From assembly GCA_963790415.1 (NCBI GenBank), contig CAWBOK010000008.1:62001-126000 (forward strand): a stretch of DNA of 64,000 nucleotides, in the 5' to 3' direction. This DNA is from JAJZQZ01 sp963790415 (GTDB lineage: Bacteria; Actinomycetota; Thermoleophilia; RBG-16-64-13). The position numbers and the translations under genes were made by a program. Below are positions 9,199-17,903 of the stretch, one piece after another. Each line of letters begins with the position of its first letter. The stretch's first letter is position 1. Under the pieces are notes generated by a model. That model was not told the origin of the DNA, did no database searches, and saw only the letters and a list, made by a program, of their open reading frames with translations.

Positions 9199-10187
9199 GA
9201 CTCGCTTCTTTCGCTCAGCTCGCGCCGCCGTTGCTTGCTCGGCCACAGTCCCTGCGGTCGAGCGTCATGACGACGATCAGCAGGAGCCCGTACAGCAGGT
9301 AGCGGTAGTCGGCCACGGGTCTCAGGATCTCCGGCAGCACCACCAGCACGACCGAACCCGAGGATGGCGCCGGGGATGCTGCCCATGCCGCCGAGCGTGA
9401 TCATGCAGAAGATGATGATCGACTCGCCGAACGTGAAGCTCTCGGGACTGACGAACGTCTGGAACCCGGCGAACAACAACCCGGCGACGACCGGCGAAGC
9501 TCGCGCCCATGGCGAACGCCCGCAGCTTGAGCGAGTGCGTGTTCAGGCCCATGGCTTTGGCGGCCACCTCGTCCTCGCGGATGGCTCCCCAGGCCCTGCC
9601 CGACGCGCGAGCTGCCCAGCCGGCTGATGGCCACGACGAACACCAGCACGAAGACCAGCACCAGGTAGTAGTAGCGGGTGGGGGTGCGGATACTCGACCC
9701 CGAAGATCGTGACGGTGTCGATGTTGGCGATGCCCTTGGGACCGTTCGTCACGCTGTCCATGTTGTTGATGAACAGCCGGACGATCTCGCCGAACCCCAG
9801 CGTGACGATGGCCAGGTAGTCGCCTCGCAGGCGCAGGGTGGGCGTTCCCAGAAGCACGCCGAAGAAGGCGGGCACGAGGGCGCAGAACGGAAGCACGGCC
9901 AGCCAGGGGAGGTGGATGCCGAAGTGGGGTGAGGCCAGGAATGCGTACGTGTAGGCCCCGATGGCGTAGAAGGCCACGTAGCCCAGGTCCAGGAGGCCGC
10001 AGAAGCCCGACCACGATGTTGAGACCGAGAGACAGCAGATGTAGATGCCGCAGGTGATGGCCACCCGGATGAGGTAGTTGGAGCCGAGGACAGGCGACGG
10101 CAACTGCCGAGAAGCGTAGCTGCCGCGAAGGCGGCGTAGCCGGACCGAACCGGACGGGCCGGCTTGTTCGAGGCTCAGGCTCTCCAC
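9195..10187 (-). CDS. livM: branched-chain amino acid-type ABC transporter permease LivM (several frame breaks)
   Basis: This multi-span permease is rebuilt from three frames. Family hallmarks are visible: CGLLDLGYVAFYAIGAY, a TLRLRGDYLAI segment, NGPKGI, REDEVAA, AMGLN, and ITLGGMGSIPGA near the end. Single-base breaks are inferred near 9260, 9355, 9494, 9613 and 9683, plus a compensating pair near 10003 and 10025. The GTG at 10187 lies two bases after the livH stop with GGGAAGAAG upstream. Repaired length of about 330 aa matches LivM. Confidence 0.8.
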
Positions 10188-10189
10188 GG

Positions 10190-11127
10190 TCACTTCTTCC
10201 CGAACTTGCGCGTGCCCAGAATGCCTTCGGGTTTGAAGACCAGCACCGAGATCAGGATGACGAAGGCGAAGATGTCGCGATACTCGCTGCCCAGGACGCC
10301 GAAGCTGAGCGTGGGCAGGTAGCCGGCCCCGATGCTCTCGAGCAATCCCAGCAGCAGGCCGCCCAGAACGGCCCCCTCGATGCTGCCGATGCCGCCGACC
10401 ACGGCCGCCGTGAAAGCCTTGATGCCCGATCACGAACCCCATGGTGAAGAAGATCGTGCCGTAGTACATGCCGAACATGACCCCGGCCATGCCGCCCAGT
10501 GCCGGTCCGATGACGAACACGAGTTGGATCACCCGGATACACGTTGATGCCCATGAGGCGGGCCGCGTCGCGGTTCTCGGCCACCGCCCGGATGGACATC
10601 CCGAAGACCGTGCGGTTGACGAACAGCAACAGGGCCACCATGAGGAGGACCGAGAAGGCGATGATGAAGATCTGGGTGTAGGTGATCTGAATGTCGGCGA
10701 CGACGACCTTCCCGTCCGGGATGAGCTGCGGGAATGTCTTGTTCCGCCGCCCTGCGATGAGCATGACGGCATTCTGCAGGACGATGGAGACACCCAGCAC
10801 GCTGATCAGGGCCGCGATGCGGGGGGCATTGGCGATCGGCCGGTAGGCGAAGCGCTCGGTTGCCGTTCCAAGGAGGGCGGAGCCGACGCCGGCGGAGAGG
10901 AAGGCCAGCAGCAAGACGCCGACCACCACGATCCCAACGCCCATGGTCGTGGCTCCAACGGCGGTGAGCGCAAAGAGCGCGAAGTACGCTCCCGTCATGA
11001 ACAGTTCACCGTGGGCGAAGTTGAAGAGCTGGAGCAGGCCGTAGACCATGGTGTAGCCCAGTGCGACGAGCGCATAGAGCGACCCGAGCACGAGACCGTT
11101 CACGATCTGTTGGAGTAGGGTCTGCAT
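10190..11127 (-). CDS. livH: branched-chain amino acid-type ABC transporter permease LivH (frame-broken)
   Basis: This permease begins with the typical QQIVNGLVLGSLYALVALG segment and keeps FNFAHGELFM, AENRDAA, MGIN and the C-terminal GGIGSIEGA and ILGTRKF segments. About eight hydrophobic helices are visible. Two extra bases, near 10540 and 10431, throw the last third out of frame; removing them restores a normal protein of about 312 aa. The ATG at 11127 has AAAGGA four bases upstream and follows a hairpin that separates it from livK. Confidence 0.85.
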
Positions 11128-11147
11128 CCGTCCTTTCTTCGTGCTCA

Positions 11148-11171
11148 CGGGGTGGGGGAGCCCCCACCCCG
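11148..11171 (-). terminator. GC-rich attenuator hairpin between livK and livH
   Basis: CGGGGTGGGG and CCCCACCCCG form a perfect 10-bp stem around GAGC. It lies between the livK stop and the livH start. Such hairpins often lower expression of the permease genes relative to the abundant binding protein. No T-run follows, so it may act by protecting the livK mRNA end. Confidence 0.6.
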
Positions 11172-11205
11172 CGAGCGCAGGCCTCACCAGGCCTGGGAGA
11201 GAGAG

Positions 11206-12430
11206 CTACTTAGCTACGCTCTCGCCGATGTAGGCATCCTTGGCGTCTTTGACCTGGTAGATGTAGATGGTACCGCCGCCTGCGAGCGCGCCGTTGGCTT
11301 CGAACGCGTAGTCGCCCAGGATGGTCGGGTAGGTGTTGGCGTGGAGCGCGTCGGTGATGCCCTGGCTGGTTGCCGCGCCGGCGGTCTTGATGGCCGCTTC
11401 CACGAGCTGCATCGACACGTACCCGAACTGGCCCACGAAGGGCTCAGCGCCGTACTTGGCCTTGAACTCGTCGGTGAAGGCCACGAGTTCCGGCGAACTG
11501 TCGAGCGGCGGCCCTTGGTAGCTGATGTACGCGCCCTCGGCGCCGGCGCCGCCGATCTTGATGAACTCGGGGCCGTAGCACTGATCGGGCACGAAGAGTA
11601 TCTGCGTCATCCCCAACTCGCGCATCTGCTTCGCGATCAGTCCGCCCTCGGCAGCCACACCGCCGAAGTAGACCATGTCCGGGTTCTCGGCCTTGATCTT
11701 GGTGAGGACGGCGCGGAAGTCCACATCGCCGGTGGTGATGCCGTTCACGCTGGTCGTCTTGCCGCCGGCCGCCTCGAATGCCTTCTGGAACTCCTCGGAG
11801 ACGCCTTGGCCGAATGCCTGCTTGTCGTTGATGACGGCCGCGCTCTTCGCCTTGAGTGTGTCGTACGAATACCAGCCGATGTTCCCGCCCTGCGCGAGAT
11901 CGTCCGGGTCGACGCGGAAGACGCTCTTGACGCCTTGGGCGGTCACGTCCGGATTACTTGCCGGTGTCAGCTGCGGGATGCCGGCGTCGCCGTAGATCTT
12001 CAGCGTCGGGATGGCCGTTCCGCTGGTGACGGGGCCCAAGACGGCCACGACCTTCGCGTCGACCAGCTTCTGCGCGACGGTGGTGGAGTTCTTCGGATCC
12101 ATCTGGTCGTCTTCGGCCATGATCTGGACCTGCTGGCCGTTGATGCCGCCGGCGGCGTTGAGCGTGTCGACATAGAGCTTGGATGCCGTTCAGATAGTCC
12201 TGACCGGCAGACGCGCCGTTACCCGTGAGCGGGCCGGAGTAGCCGATCACGATCGGCCCGGTCGCGGCCGGCGCGGTGGTGGTCGCGCCTACTGCGGTGG
12301 TGTCGGTGGACCCGGTAGGCGCTGACGTCGTGGTGGTCGATCCACCACACGACGACACCAGGGTGGCAAGCGAGAAGACGAGCGCGAGCGCAAACAACAG
12401 ATACAGCGGTGTCCGGTACTTCCTGTTCAT
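11206..12430 (-). CDS. livK: branched-chain amino acid-type substrate-binding lipoprotein LivK (frame-broken)
   Basis: This is the extracellular solute receptor of the importer (periplasmic-binding-protein type I fold). A lipoprotein signal peptide ends at LVSSC, then a Thr/Ser/Ala-rich tether runs to IVIGYSGPLTG, the usual start of the family. AVLGPVTSGT, a QLTPAS segment and GYVSMQLVEAA are also typical. One extra C near 12182 breaks the frame (ATCCAAG for ATCAAG); repaired length is about 407 aa. The ATG at 12430 has GGAGGAGG upstream. It lies 72 bases after the GntR gene on the same strand. The ligand cannot be deduced. Confidence 0.87.
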
Positions 12431-12501
12431 TGAGCCTCCTCCGAGGTGCGATTCTCTCTCTTTTCGAGCGTGGGATGGACGTGCCGGGCTCATCCGAAGT
12501 C

Positions 12502-13279
12502 TCAGTCGTCCACCTCCTTTTCGTGCTCTCGAGCGTTGAGCGCCACGGCGTCTTCGAGGGTCATGCCGTCGGAGAGGGCCAACGCGACGTCCTCCCTGGC
12601 GCTCCGAACGTGTTTGAACATGGTCCTGCCCGCACCCTCGGAGTCACGGGCGACGATGGCTCTGACGATCGGGCCGTGCTCGGCTATCACGCGTCTCGGG
12701 TGGCCCGGGATCCGCATGATCGCTTGTCGAGTGTCCATGACGAGTTCGCTCAGGCTGCGCAGTGTTTGCGCGAGTATGGTGTTGCCGCTCGCCTCGGCGA
12801 TCGCCTCGTGGAGACTCGTGTCTGCCTCAACCAGTGCCTCCGGGTCCTCGGCGCGCGCGGCCCGGCTGCATGTCGGCCCACGCGGCTTCCACCGCTGCCA
12901 ACTGGTCCGTGGTTCCTCGGTCGGCGGCCAGTGAGGCCGCTTGGACCTCCAGGGGCTCCCGCATCTCGAGCAACTCCGTCACGTCTTTCTGGTGGTGGGG
13001 GAGCCACGAGAGCCACCCGTCTCGGGCAGGTCGGCGATAGTCGTCCCGGATCCACGTGCCGCGGCCGGGTCGCACGACCAACACTCCGGTGGCTTCCAGC
13101 ATTCGAATGGCTTCTCGCAGGGACGAGCGGCTCACAGAGAGCCGAGTGATCAGTTCACGTTCGGCCGGCAGCTTACTGCCCAGCTCCAGCTTCCCCTCGC
13201 GGATCAGTCCTAGGATCTCCTCCACGGCGCTGTCCGAGAGACGCTTCGCCTTCAGCGAGAAGAATGGATCGCCGGACAC
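12502..13279 (-). CDS. GntR-family transcriptional regulator, FCD (FadR) subfamily (frame-broken)
   Basis: A winged-helix GntR domain (about residues 15-80, with GSKLPAERELI and SRSSLREAIRMLE) is followed by an all-helical FCD ligand-binding domain with EMREPLEVQAA and a C-terminal HGPIVRAI segment holding the metal-ligand His. One extra G near 12860 breaks the frame in the FCD domain. The GTG at 13279 is preferred because GGGGGA precedes it and the TGGTC-N-GACC-like operator lies about 56 bases upstream; a longer ORF would read over that site. As the first gene of the liv/molybdenum-hydroxylase operon it probably senses that pathway's substrate and represses its own transcription. Confidence 0.85.
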
Positions 13280-13334
13280 GCTTCCCCCACGGTCGTTCCT
13301 GGCCTGCCCCTTGAGATGCGGTCCGCTGGTCGTC

Positions 13335-13345
13335 TGGTCGGACCG
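13335..13345. promoter_or_regulatory. FadR-like palindromic operator upstream of the GntR gene
   Basis: TGGTCGGACCG matches the FadR-type consensus TGGTCNGACCA at 10 of 11 positions. It sits inside a larger inverted repeat, TGCGGTCCG (13317-13325) with CGGACCGCA (13339-13347). FCD-family regulators commonly bind TGGT...ACCA palindromes, so this is a good candidate for autoregulation of the downstream operon. Confidence 0.5.
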
Positions 13346-13474
13346 CACCGGGCAAGTGTTTCATGGAGCGGCGAAGGATGTCAAGCCGGCCGGCAGGGCT
13401 ACCACGAAGCGCGAAGGAGACGCTGTGGTCCCTCCAAGTTGGGGGAGCGGGTGATCGTGTCTTTGGAAGTTCCG

Positions 13475-13502
13475 TTGACTCTCTTGGAAAACGGCCTATG
13501 CT
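13475..13502 (+). promoter_or_regulatory. sigma70-type promoter for the NTF2-like gene
   Basis: TTGACT (13475-13480) and TATGCT (13497-13502) are separated by 16 bases and lie about 65 bases upstream of the start codon at 13568. This is one of the few AT-richer patches in the area and the best promoter match in the window. Confidence 0.5.
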
Positions 13503-13567
13503 GGGGCTACAGAATCTGAAGCGCGGTCTCCGTAGCCCTGGAGACCCCGGAACGGGAGGAGTGGACC

Positions 13568-14065
13568 ATGGAAACGGCAGTAGTCCACAGCAGTCGCGTC
13601 AACCGGTGGCTGGTGGTCGCTGTGGTGGTGCTGGCAGCGGCCCTGGTGGCTCTGGGGGCGTGGTTGATCATAGATCGCTATGTCGGTGGGAATGACGATC
13701 AGGCTCTCGTCGACACCATGGCGACGGTCTGGACGAACAACGATGTCGCTGCGGCCAAGGAACTCTACGCAACCGATGCCGTTGTCATGCTCCCGGGGGA
13801 CCCCGCGCTCACCGGCATCGACGCCATCAGCGGCATGGTGTCAAAATATCCGGTCGATCCCCAACGGGTAGGGGGCACCACGCTCACCTACGTCCCCTCC
13901 GGCAAGGACCTCGAACTCCTGCTCGCGAAGTACAAGGGCGCTCGATATATAGCCTACCCGGTAACGGTAGCGCACGAGCTCTTCATGGCGGTAATGGAGA
14001 TACGCGACGGGAAGGTGGCCAAGCAGTGGGTCACGAGCATGTATGGCGAGAACCCCACCTCGTAG
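13568..14065 (+). CDS. membrane-anchored SnoaL/NTF2-like protein
   Basis: A 165-residue protein with one N-terminal transmembrane helix (about residues 14-36) and an extracytoplasmic domain that looks like an NTF2/SnoaL fold: an initial helix with TVWTNNDVAAAKELYA, AVVMLPG, a middle beta region and EIRDGKVAKQW near the end. These folds serve as small-molecule pockets or dimerisation modules, and no catalytic set can be assigned. The ATG follows GGGAGGAG. It has its own promoter. A fragment of a second copy survives at 3858-3946. Confidence 0.72.
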   Translation: METAVVHSSRVNRWLVVAVVVLAAALVALGAWLIIDRYVGGNDDQALVDTMATVWTNNDVAAAKELYATDAVVMLPGDPALTGIDAISGMVSKYPVDPQRVGGTTLTYVPSGKDLELLLAKYKGARYIAYPVTVAHELFMAVMEIRDGKVAKQWVTSMYGENPTS

Positions 14066-14164
14066 ACCATGCTGCAAACAGCGACCTTGGGTCCGGCGTG
14101 TTCGTTACAGTCAGTCGAGTACAGCAAACACCGACTCGCACAACTGAAGAAAAGGGGGTATTTG

Positions 14165-14653
14165 ATGAAGCGTGTGGCGATTCTAACCGTAGTGGCAGCC
14201 CTTGCGCTTGTACTGGTCATGAGCACGAGCGCCATGGCGGATTTGCCTCGTCCCGTCATTGAAGTGAACGGCAGCGGCACGGTTCCGCTAGCTCTGGGCG
14301 GGACGACAGCCAGAGTCACCGTTCACGCACGATCCGTAGGCAATTATGTCAACCCCACCCCATGGCCGCATTGGGACGGAGGCAAGGCCAAGGGCACTGT
14401 GAAGATATGGGTCGACGGCAGAGGACTCGCAGTGAACGGTCGCGTCACAAAGATATCTACGGGGTGGGAGATTGCGCGCGGCGTGTTCATAGACTTCAAG
14501 TTCAGGGGCGTGACGTATTCGATGTACATACTCGAGGATTACGACCTATCCGGCGATGGTGTCTGGTTCGACCTTCTCGGTATCAGAACTGATGGCGCGC
14601 CGGCAGACCTCTTGGATGGCGGTTTCGACCTCCACTACCCCGAACCGCATTAG
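14165..14653 (+). CDS. small exported protein of unknown function
   Basis: A 162-residue protein with a clear Sec signal peptide (MKRV, long hydrophobic core, cleavage after SAMA near residue 23) and a beta-rich mature part with many Gly, Asp and Trp residues. I do not recognise the family. The ATG at 14165 is chosen because AAAAGGGGG lies just upstream and it begins the signal peptide exactly; an upstream in-frame ATG lacks these. A partial copy of the window's 159-bp repeat begins at its stop codon. Confidence 0.68.
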   Translation: MKRVAILTVVAALALVLVMSTSAMADLPRPVIEVNGSGTVPLALGGTTARVTVHARSVGNYVNPTPWPHWDGGKAKGTVKIWVDGRGLAVNGRVTKISTGWEIARGVFIDFKFRGVTYSMYILEDYDLSGDGVWFDLLGIRTDGAPADLLDGGFDLHYPEPH

Positions 14654-14654
14654 G

Positions 14655-14715
14655 AGCCTGTTGAAAATCGAAGCCGAGCCCCCCCAACCAGTTTGTGCGA
14701 GCAGCGAGGCAAGGA
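14655..14715 (+). repeat. partial, diverged copy of the 159-bp gene-end repeat
   Basis: The segment GCCTGTTGAAAATCGAAGCC matches the terminal part of the repeats at 30165-30323 and 42397-42555. Further on, the similarity fades, with a weak match around GCGAGGCAAGG. Like the other copies it begins right at a gene's stop codon. Confidence 0.5.
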
Positions 14716-14722
14716 GTCCGAA

Positions 14723-15214
14723 ATGAGTCACGCCGTTGTGTACCAATCTCAGACTGGAAGCACCAAAAAGGTCGCCGAGGCCATCGCGGGCGCTCTGCGC
14801 GGCGACGTCAAGCCCGTCCCGATCGCCGATCAGCCCGATATCCTGGGGGCGCAGGTGGTGTTCGTAGGTCTCCCCATACAACAATTCGGTCCGGCCAAGG
14901 AGGCAGCGGCCTTTCTCGAACAGAGCTGTCGAGGTCGCCGCGTAGCTCTGTTCGTCACGCACTCTTCTCCTGAGGAGAATCCGCAGCTGGAGCCATGGCT
15001 GCAGAAGTGCAAGGATGCTGCCGCCGATTGTGATCTCGTCGGTTTCTTCCACTGCCAAGGGGAACTGTCCCTGGCGATGAAGCAGGCGATGCTGAACATG
15101 GGCCCCGACCTCAAACGTTGGGCCGAGATGGACCAAAGCCAGGGGCAACCGGATGAGACTCGCCTGCAGAAGGCTCGAGAGTTCGCGCAGCAGGTTGCGG
15201 GTGAGAATACGTAG
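14723..15214 (+). CDS. flavodoxin family protein
   Basis: A 163-residue flavodoxin-like fold. The FMN phosphate loop is visible near the start as SQTGSTKKVA, followed by alternating strands and helices (VVFVGLPI, VALFVTHSS). It is probably a cytoplasmic electron carrier or FMN-dependent reductase. The ATG at 14723 follows AAGGAG at seven bases. The C-terminal third is more charged than in classical flavodoxins. The next gene, a Mth938-like protein, follows closely and may be co-transcribed. Confidence 0.82.
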   Translation: MSHAVVYQSQTGSTKKVAEAIAGALRGDVKPVPIADQPDILGAQVVFVGLPIQQFGPAKEAAAFLEQSCRGRRVALFVTHSSPEENPQLEPWLQKCKDAAADCDLVGFFHCQGELSLAMKQAMLNMGPDLKRWAEMDQSQGQPDETRLQKAREFAQQVAGENT

Positions 15215-15244
15215 CCTACGCGGCGGAAGCGGACGGCGCTGGAT

Positions 15245-15598
15245 GTGAAAGCCAAGTCACTCGGGTTCGGCCGGATCGAGATAGAGGGTCGGCAGTTCGA
15301 CTGCGACGTGGTGATCGACGCCGGTACAGTGCGCAAGCGCAGGAAGAAACCCTCTCAGCCGTACCGCTCGCAGTACGGGCACACGCCTCTCTCAGCCGAG
15401 GAGGCGGTTCCCTGGGGAGGGAAGCAGTTGATCGTGGGTACGGGCACCTACGGCAGCTTACCCATCATGCCGGCGGTGTACGAAGAGGCGGAGCGACGCG
15501 GTGTGGAGATCGTGGCTCTGGCCACCGAGGAGGCGTGCGAGTTGATCCGCGGGCGAAAGGCGAAGGAGGTCTACGCCATCCTGCACGTCACCTGTTGA
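15245..15598 (+). CDS. Mth938-like (AAMDC family) protein
   Basis: A 117-residue protein matching the Mth938/AAMDC fold (formerly DUF498-type): an N-terminal GRIEIEGRQFDCDVVI segment, a basic patch KRRKK, then LIVGTGTYG and a C-terminal Rossmann-like half. Members occur across all domains of life and have no firmly assigned reaction. The start is GTG at 15245, with only a weak upstream site. It lies 30 bases after the flavodoxin gene. Confidence 0.75.
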   Translation: MKAKSLGFGRIEIEGRQFDCDVVIDAGTVRKRRKKPSQPYRSQYGHTPLSAEEAVPWGGKQLIVGTGTYGSLPIMPAVYEEAERRGVEIVALATEEACELIRGRKAKEVYAILHVTC

Positions 15599-15757
15599 GC
15601 CGACGACGGGCCGCCGTCACCTCTACGGAGCGCTCTCACTTCGCCTTCTGGATCCAACCTACATACGACGTTTTCGCGGAAGGGGACTCCAGTGCGTAAA
15701 GAAGGTCTGGGCCAAGGAAGTGCTGCGACCAGTAGGAAACCAGACCTTCGTATCTCG

Positions 15758-16638
15758 CTACATGTGACCCCCACGGATCGGGGGAAGCGCTCTGTACTCG
15801 TCGGTCGCCTCGACAGACTCCTGGATCCTTCCCAGGACACGTAGTAGGTCCAGAGCTTGCTTCTCCTGCGAGAAGTTGTAGTTGTCCCAGCGGATCTCTG
15901 CCAGTTTGCCGTCGACCCGGAACCGCAGGTAGTAGCTGGAATGAGGGGGTACCATAGCCGCCGGTGTCGGGCGGCACGTACTTGACCGGGTAGGTGGTGG
16001 CGTCCATCTCCCGCAGGAGCCCATAGATATCCCGCAGCCCGGATACAGAAGGATGGAGGGTCGTGCCGGAGGTCGGAGGCACCGCGGAGATGAGGTCCTT
16101 GGTCAACGGGAAGCTCCGTACCGGGATTGCCTTGGGTGGCTTCTGCGGCGAGCTGATCCTGAAGACGCCGCGCCAGGTCGGTGACCGCCGGGGCTGCGCC
16201 GGCGATCCTTCGACTCCTCCCCGGGAATACAAGGTTGATCGCCACTCGCCCAGTGTCGCTGGCGAAGATCCCCGAGTCCCGGTCGTCCGCGGTTCGCCCG
16301 CCGCGTCGGTGCCGCGAGTCATGCCCGCGCTGGCCGCCGCGGCCACGAACTCGGGCAGATCGCCGGGGACCCACGTCGTGGAAGGGCATACTGGGATCGG
16401 TGTGGGCGATAGCCAAGGTGCTCACGATCATCTTGGCGAACTGTCAACGAGAGACGGGCTCGCCGGGACCGAAGCTGCCGTCGAGGCGGCCGGAGACGAT
16501 TCCCCGAGCGGCGAGGTCGGCGATGGCGACGGCATACGGATCCGCCGGGTCGACGTCGGGGAAAGCGAGAGCCGCCGGAGAGACAGCGAGCCCGGCAAGT
16601 AGTGCGGCCATGGTAGTGCCCTGGTGCTTGGTTTGCAT
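15758..16638 (-). pseudogene. broken SLH-domain surface protein
   Basis: The start encodes a signal peptide (MAALLAGLAVSPAALA) leading directly into an SLH unit (FPDVDPADPYA, GRLDGSFGPGEPVSR). An in-frame TGA at 16444-16446 interrupts the conserved R-x-QFAKM motif, and one extra base near 16376 shifts the frame before a second SLH unit. A further shift occurs near 15950. The C-terminal readable part contains DATTYPVKYVPP and YYLRFRVDGKLAEIRW, a small beta domain not seen in the SLH gene at 1070. It is either a decayed gene or one with several sequence errors. Confidence 0.65.
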
Positions 16639-16751
16639 ACCCAAACGATATGTGGCATTCGAGGGACCGCTCCGGGGGGACGGCCCCTCGCTTACAGTCA
16701 GTAGCTCATTGCGGATGGCTCAGGCTCTCAAGCTCTGTTGGTGCACAATCG

Positions 16752-17120
16752 CTACGCGAGAGCTTTTGCCTTGATGCTGTCGAACTCGGCTTGGGTGATG
16801 GCGCCCTTGTCCAAGAGGCCCTGGGCCTTGGCAATATCGTCAACGGCCGAGCCGCCGACTATGCGCGCCTGCGCCGCCTGCATCTCGGCCATGTCGCGCT
16901 GGTCCTGCTCGGTGTTCTTGGGGCGCACGATCATGTAGATCAAGATCCCGATGAACGGGATGATGAAGATCACCAGGATCCAGCCGAACTTGCCCCAACC
17001 CGTCAGGTTCTCGCGGTGGAAGATGTCGGCGAACACCCGGATGAACATCCAGATGACCATGATGAACAGGTAGATGATGAACATGTACCAGAAGAAGTAC
17101 AGCAGCCCGCCGTTGAACAT
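16752..17120 (-). CDS. PLDc_N/SHOCT-domain membrane protein
   Basis: A 122-residue protein with two transmembrane helices (about residues 7-29 and 43-63) of the phospholipase-D-N-terminal-like type (WGKFGWILVIF, then PFIGILIYMIVRP). A charged linker and a C-terminal SHOCT module (LLDKGAITQAEFDSIKAKAL) follow. SHOCT modules are short helical oligomerisation tails. AGGAG lies six bases upstream of the ATG. It is the last gene of a trio with a Gly/Val/Asp-Arg-rich small protein and a DUF6325 protein, an arrangement I associate with actinobacteria. Confidence 0.88.
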   Translation of the reverse strand: MFNGGLLYFFWYMFIIYLFIMVIWMFIRVFADIFHRENLTGWGKFGWILVIFIIPFIGILIYMIVRPKNTEQDQRDMAEMQAAQARIVGGSAVDDIAKAQGLLDKGAITQAEFDSIKAKALA

Positions 17121-17176
17121 TCGTCACTCCTAACGTCGTGTCTGTTGTGAAAGCGGAATGGGCAGCACTGAAAGCC

Positions 17177-17374
17177 TCAGCGTCTATCCCGCCGGTCGTC
17201 CCGCCGGTCGCCCCGGTCGTCGCCCCGGTCGTCGCGCCGATCGTCTCGCCGGTCATGGCCGTGGGCGACTACGGCTGCGGTGCCCACTACGGCTGCGGTG
17301 CCCACCACGGCGGTGCGCGCGACCGGTCCCCCGATCACCCCCCCTCGGCCCCTGCGACCCCTTCCCAGTGGCAT
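17177..17374 (-). CDS. small protein with hydrophobic patch and Asp-Arg repeat tail
   Basis: 65 residues: a basic Gly-rich start, a hydrophobic middle (GPVARTAVVGTAAVVGTAAVV) that could insert in or lie on the membrane, and a tail made almost only of Asp and Arg from a DNA repeat at 17177-17260. It is probably real: AGGAG sits six bases before the ATG, it starts one base after the DUF6325 stop, and similar small proteins are found beside PLDc_N/SHOCT genes. Function unknown. Confidence 0.65.
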   Translation of the reverse strand: MPLGRGRRGRGGVIGGPVARTAVVGTAAVVGTAAVVAHGHDRRDDRRDDRGDDRGDRRDDRRDRR

Positions 17375-17375
17375 G

Positions 17376-17849
17376 TCAGACTCCTTCCGCTTGTGCTTGT
17401 TCCTCGACCGCCTGGAGAGCGGCGAGGATCCCTTGGGTCGGGATACGACCGGTGGCCACCAGCTGACCGCCCGATTGGCGGATCGACACGGCGAACGGCG
17501 CCGCCCAGGTGTTCTCCCAGACCAATACCGCCGCGATGCTGTCGGGTTCGATCACGGCCGCGATCGCGTCGACGTCTTCTTCGGCGAGCAGCTGCGTGGC
17601 CTCGGATCCCAGCTCGCGCAGGGCCCCGATATCGCCCTCGAACTCATCCAGCTCGAACGCCTCGATCGAGCCATCGGCCCCCTTCCTGATGAAGAGCAGG
17701 TCAAGAATCCGTACGAGTCCTCGTTCGACGAGCGACGTCAAGTGCGTCCCCATCTCACCCGAGAAGTTGGCCTTGCCCAGCGGAAACTCCACCACCAGGT
17801 AGTCTATCGGCCCGAACTCATCCATGCTGCGATCGTCCATCGGCTTCAC
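17376..17849 (-). CDS. DUF6325 family protein
   Basis: 157 residues beginning, after a short leader, with GPIDYLVVEFP, the family's signature start. The body is acidic, with GLVRILDLLFIRK and VDAIAAVIEP segments and a probable alpha/beta fold without membrane spans. The function of DUF6325 is not known. It is repeatedly found with small SHOCT membrane proteins, which is also the arrangement here. GTG at 17849 has AAGGA four bases upstream; an ATG eight codons later is the alternative. Confidence 0.82.
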   Translation of the reverse strand: MKPMDDRSMDEFGPIDYLVVEFPLGKANFSGEMGTHLTSLVERGLVRILDLLFIRKGADGSIEAFELDEFEGDIGALRELGSEATQLLAEEDVDAIAAVIEPDSIAAVLVWENTWAAPFAVSIRQSGGQLVATGRIPTQGILAALQAVEEQAQAEGV

Positions 17850-17903
17850 CCATCCTTGCTTGGTTGTCTGCCATGAGGCGTCTTGGCGCTCCCATCTCGC
17901 CCG

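Noticed and set aside
16444..16446. Reading TGA as Trp or selenocysteine in the second SLH gene
   Set aside because: Many genes in this window end normally at TGA, so a changed code is excluded. No selenocysteine insertion hairpin is evident and the same gene also has frame breaks.
17177..17260. CRISPR-like or origin-like appearance of the CCGGTCGTC repeat
   Set aside because: Units are short, contiguous and code the Asp-Arg tail of a small protein. There are no spacers, cas genes or DnaA-box pattern.
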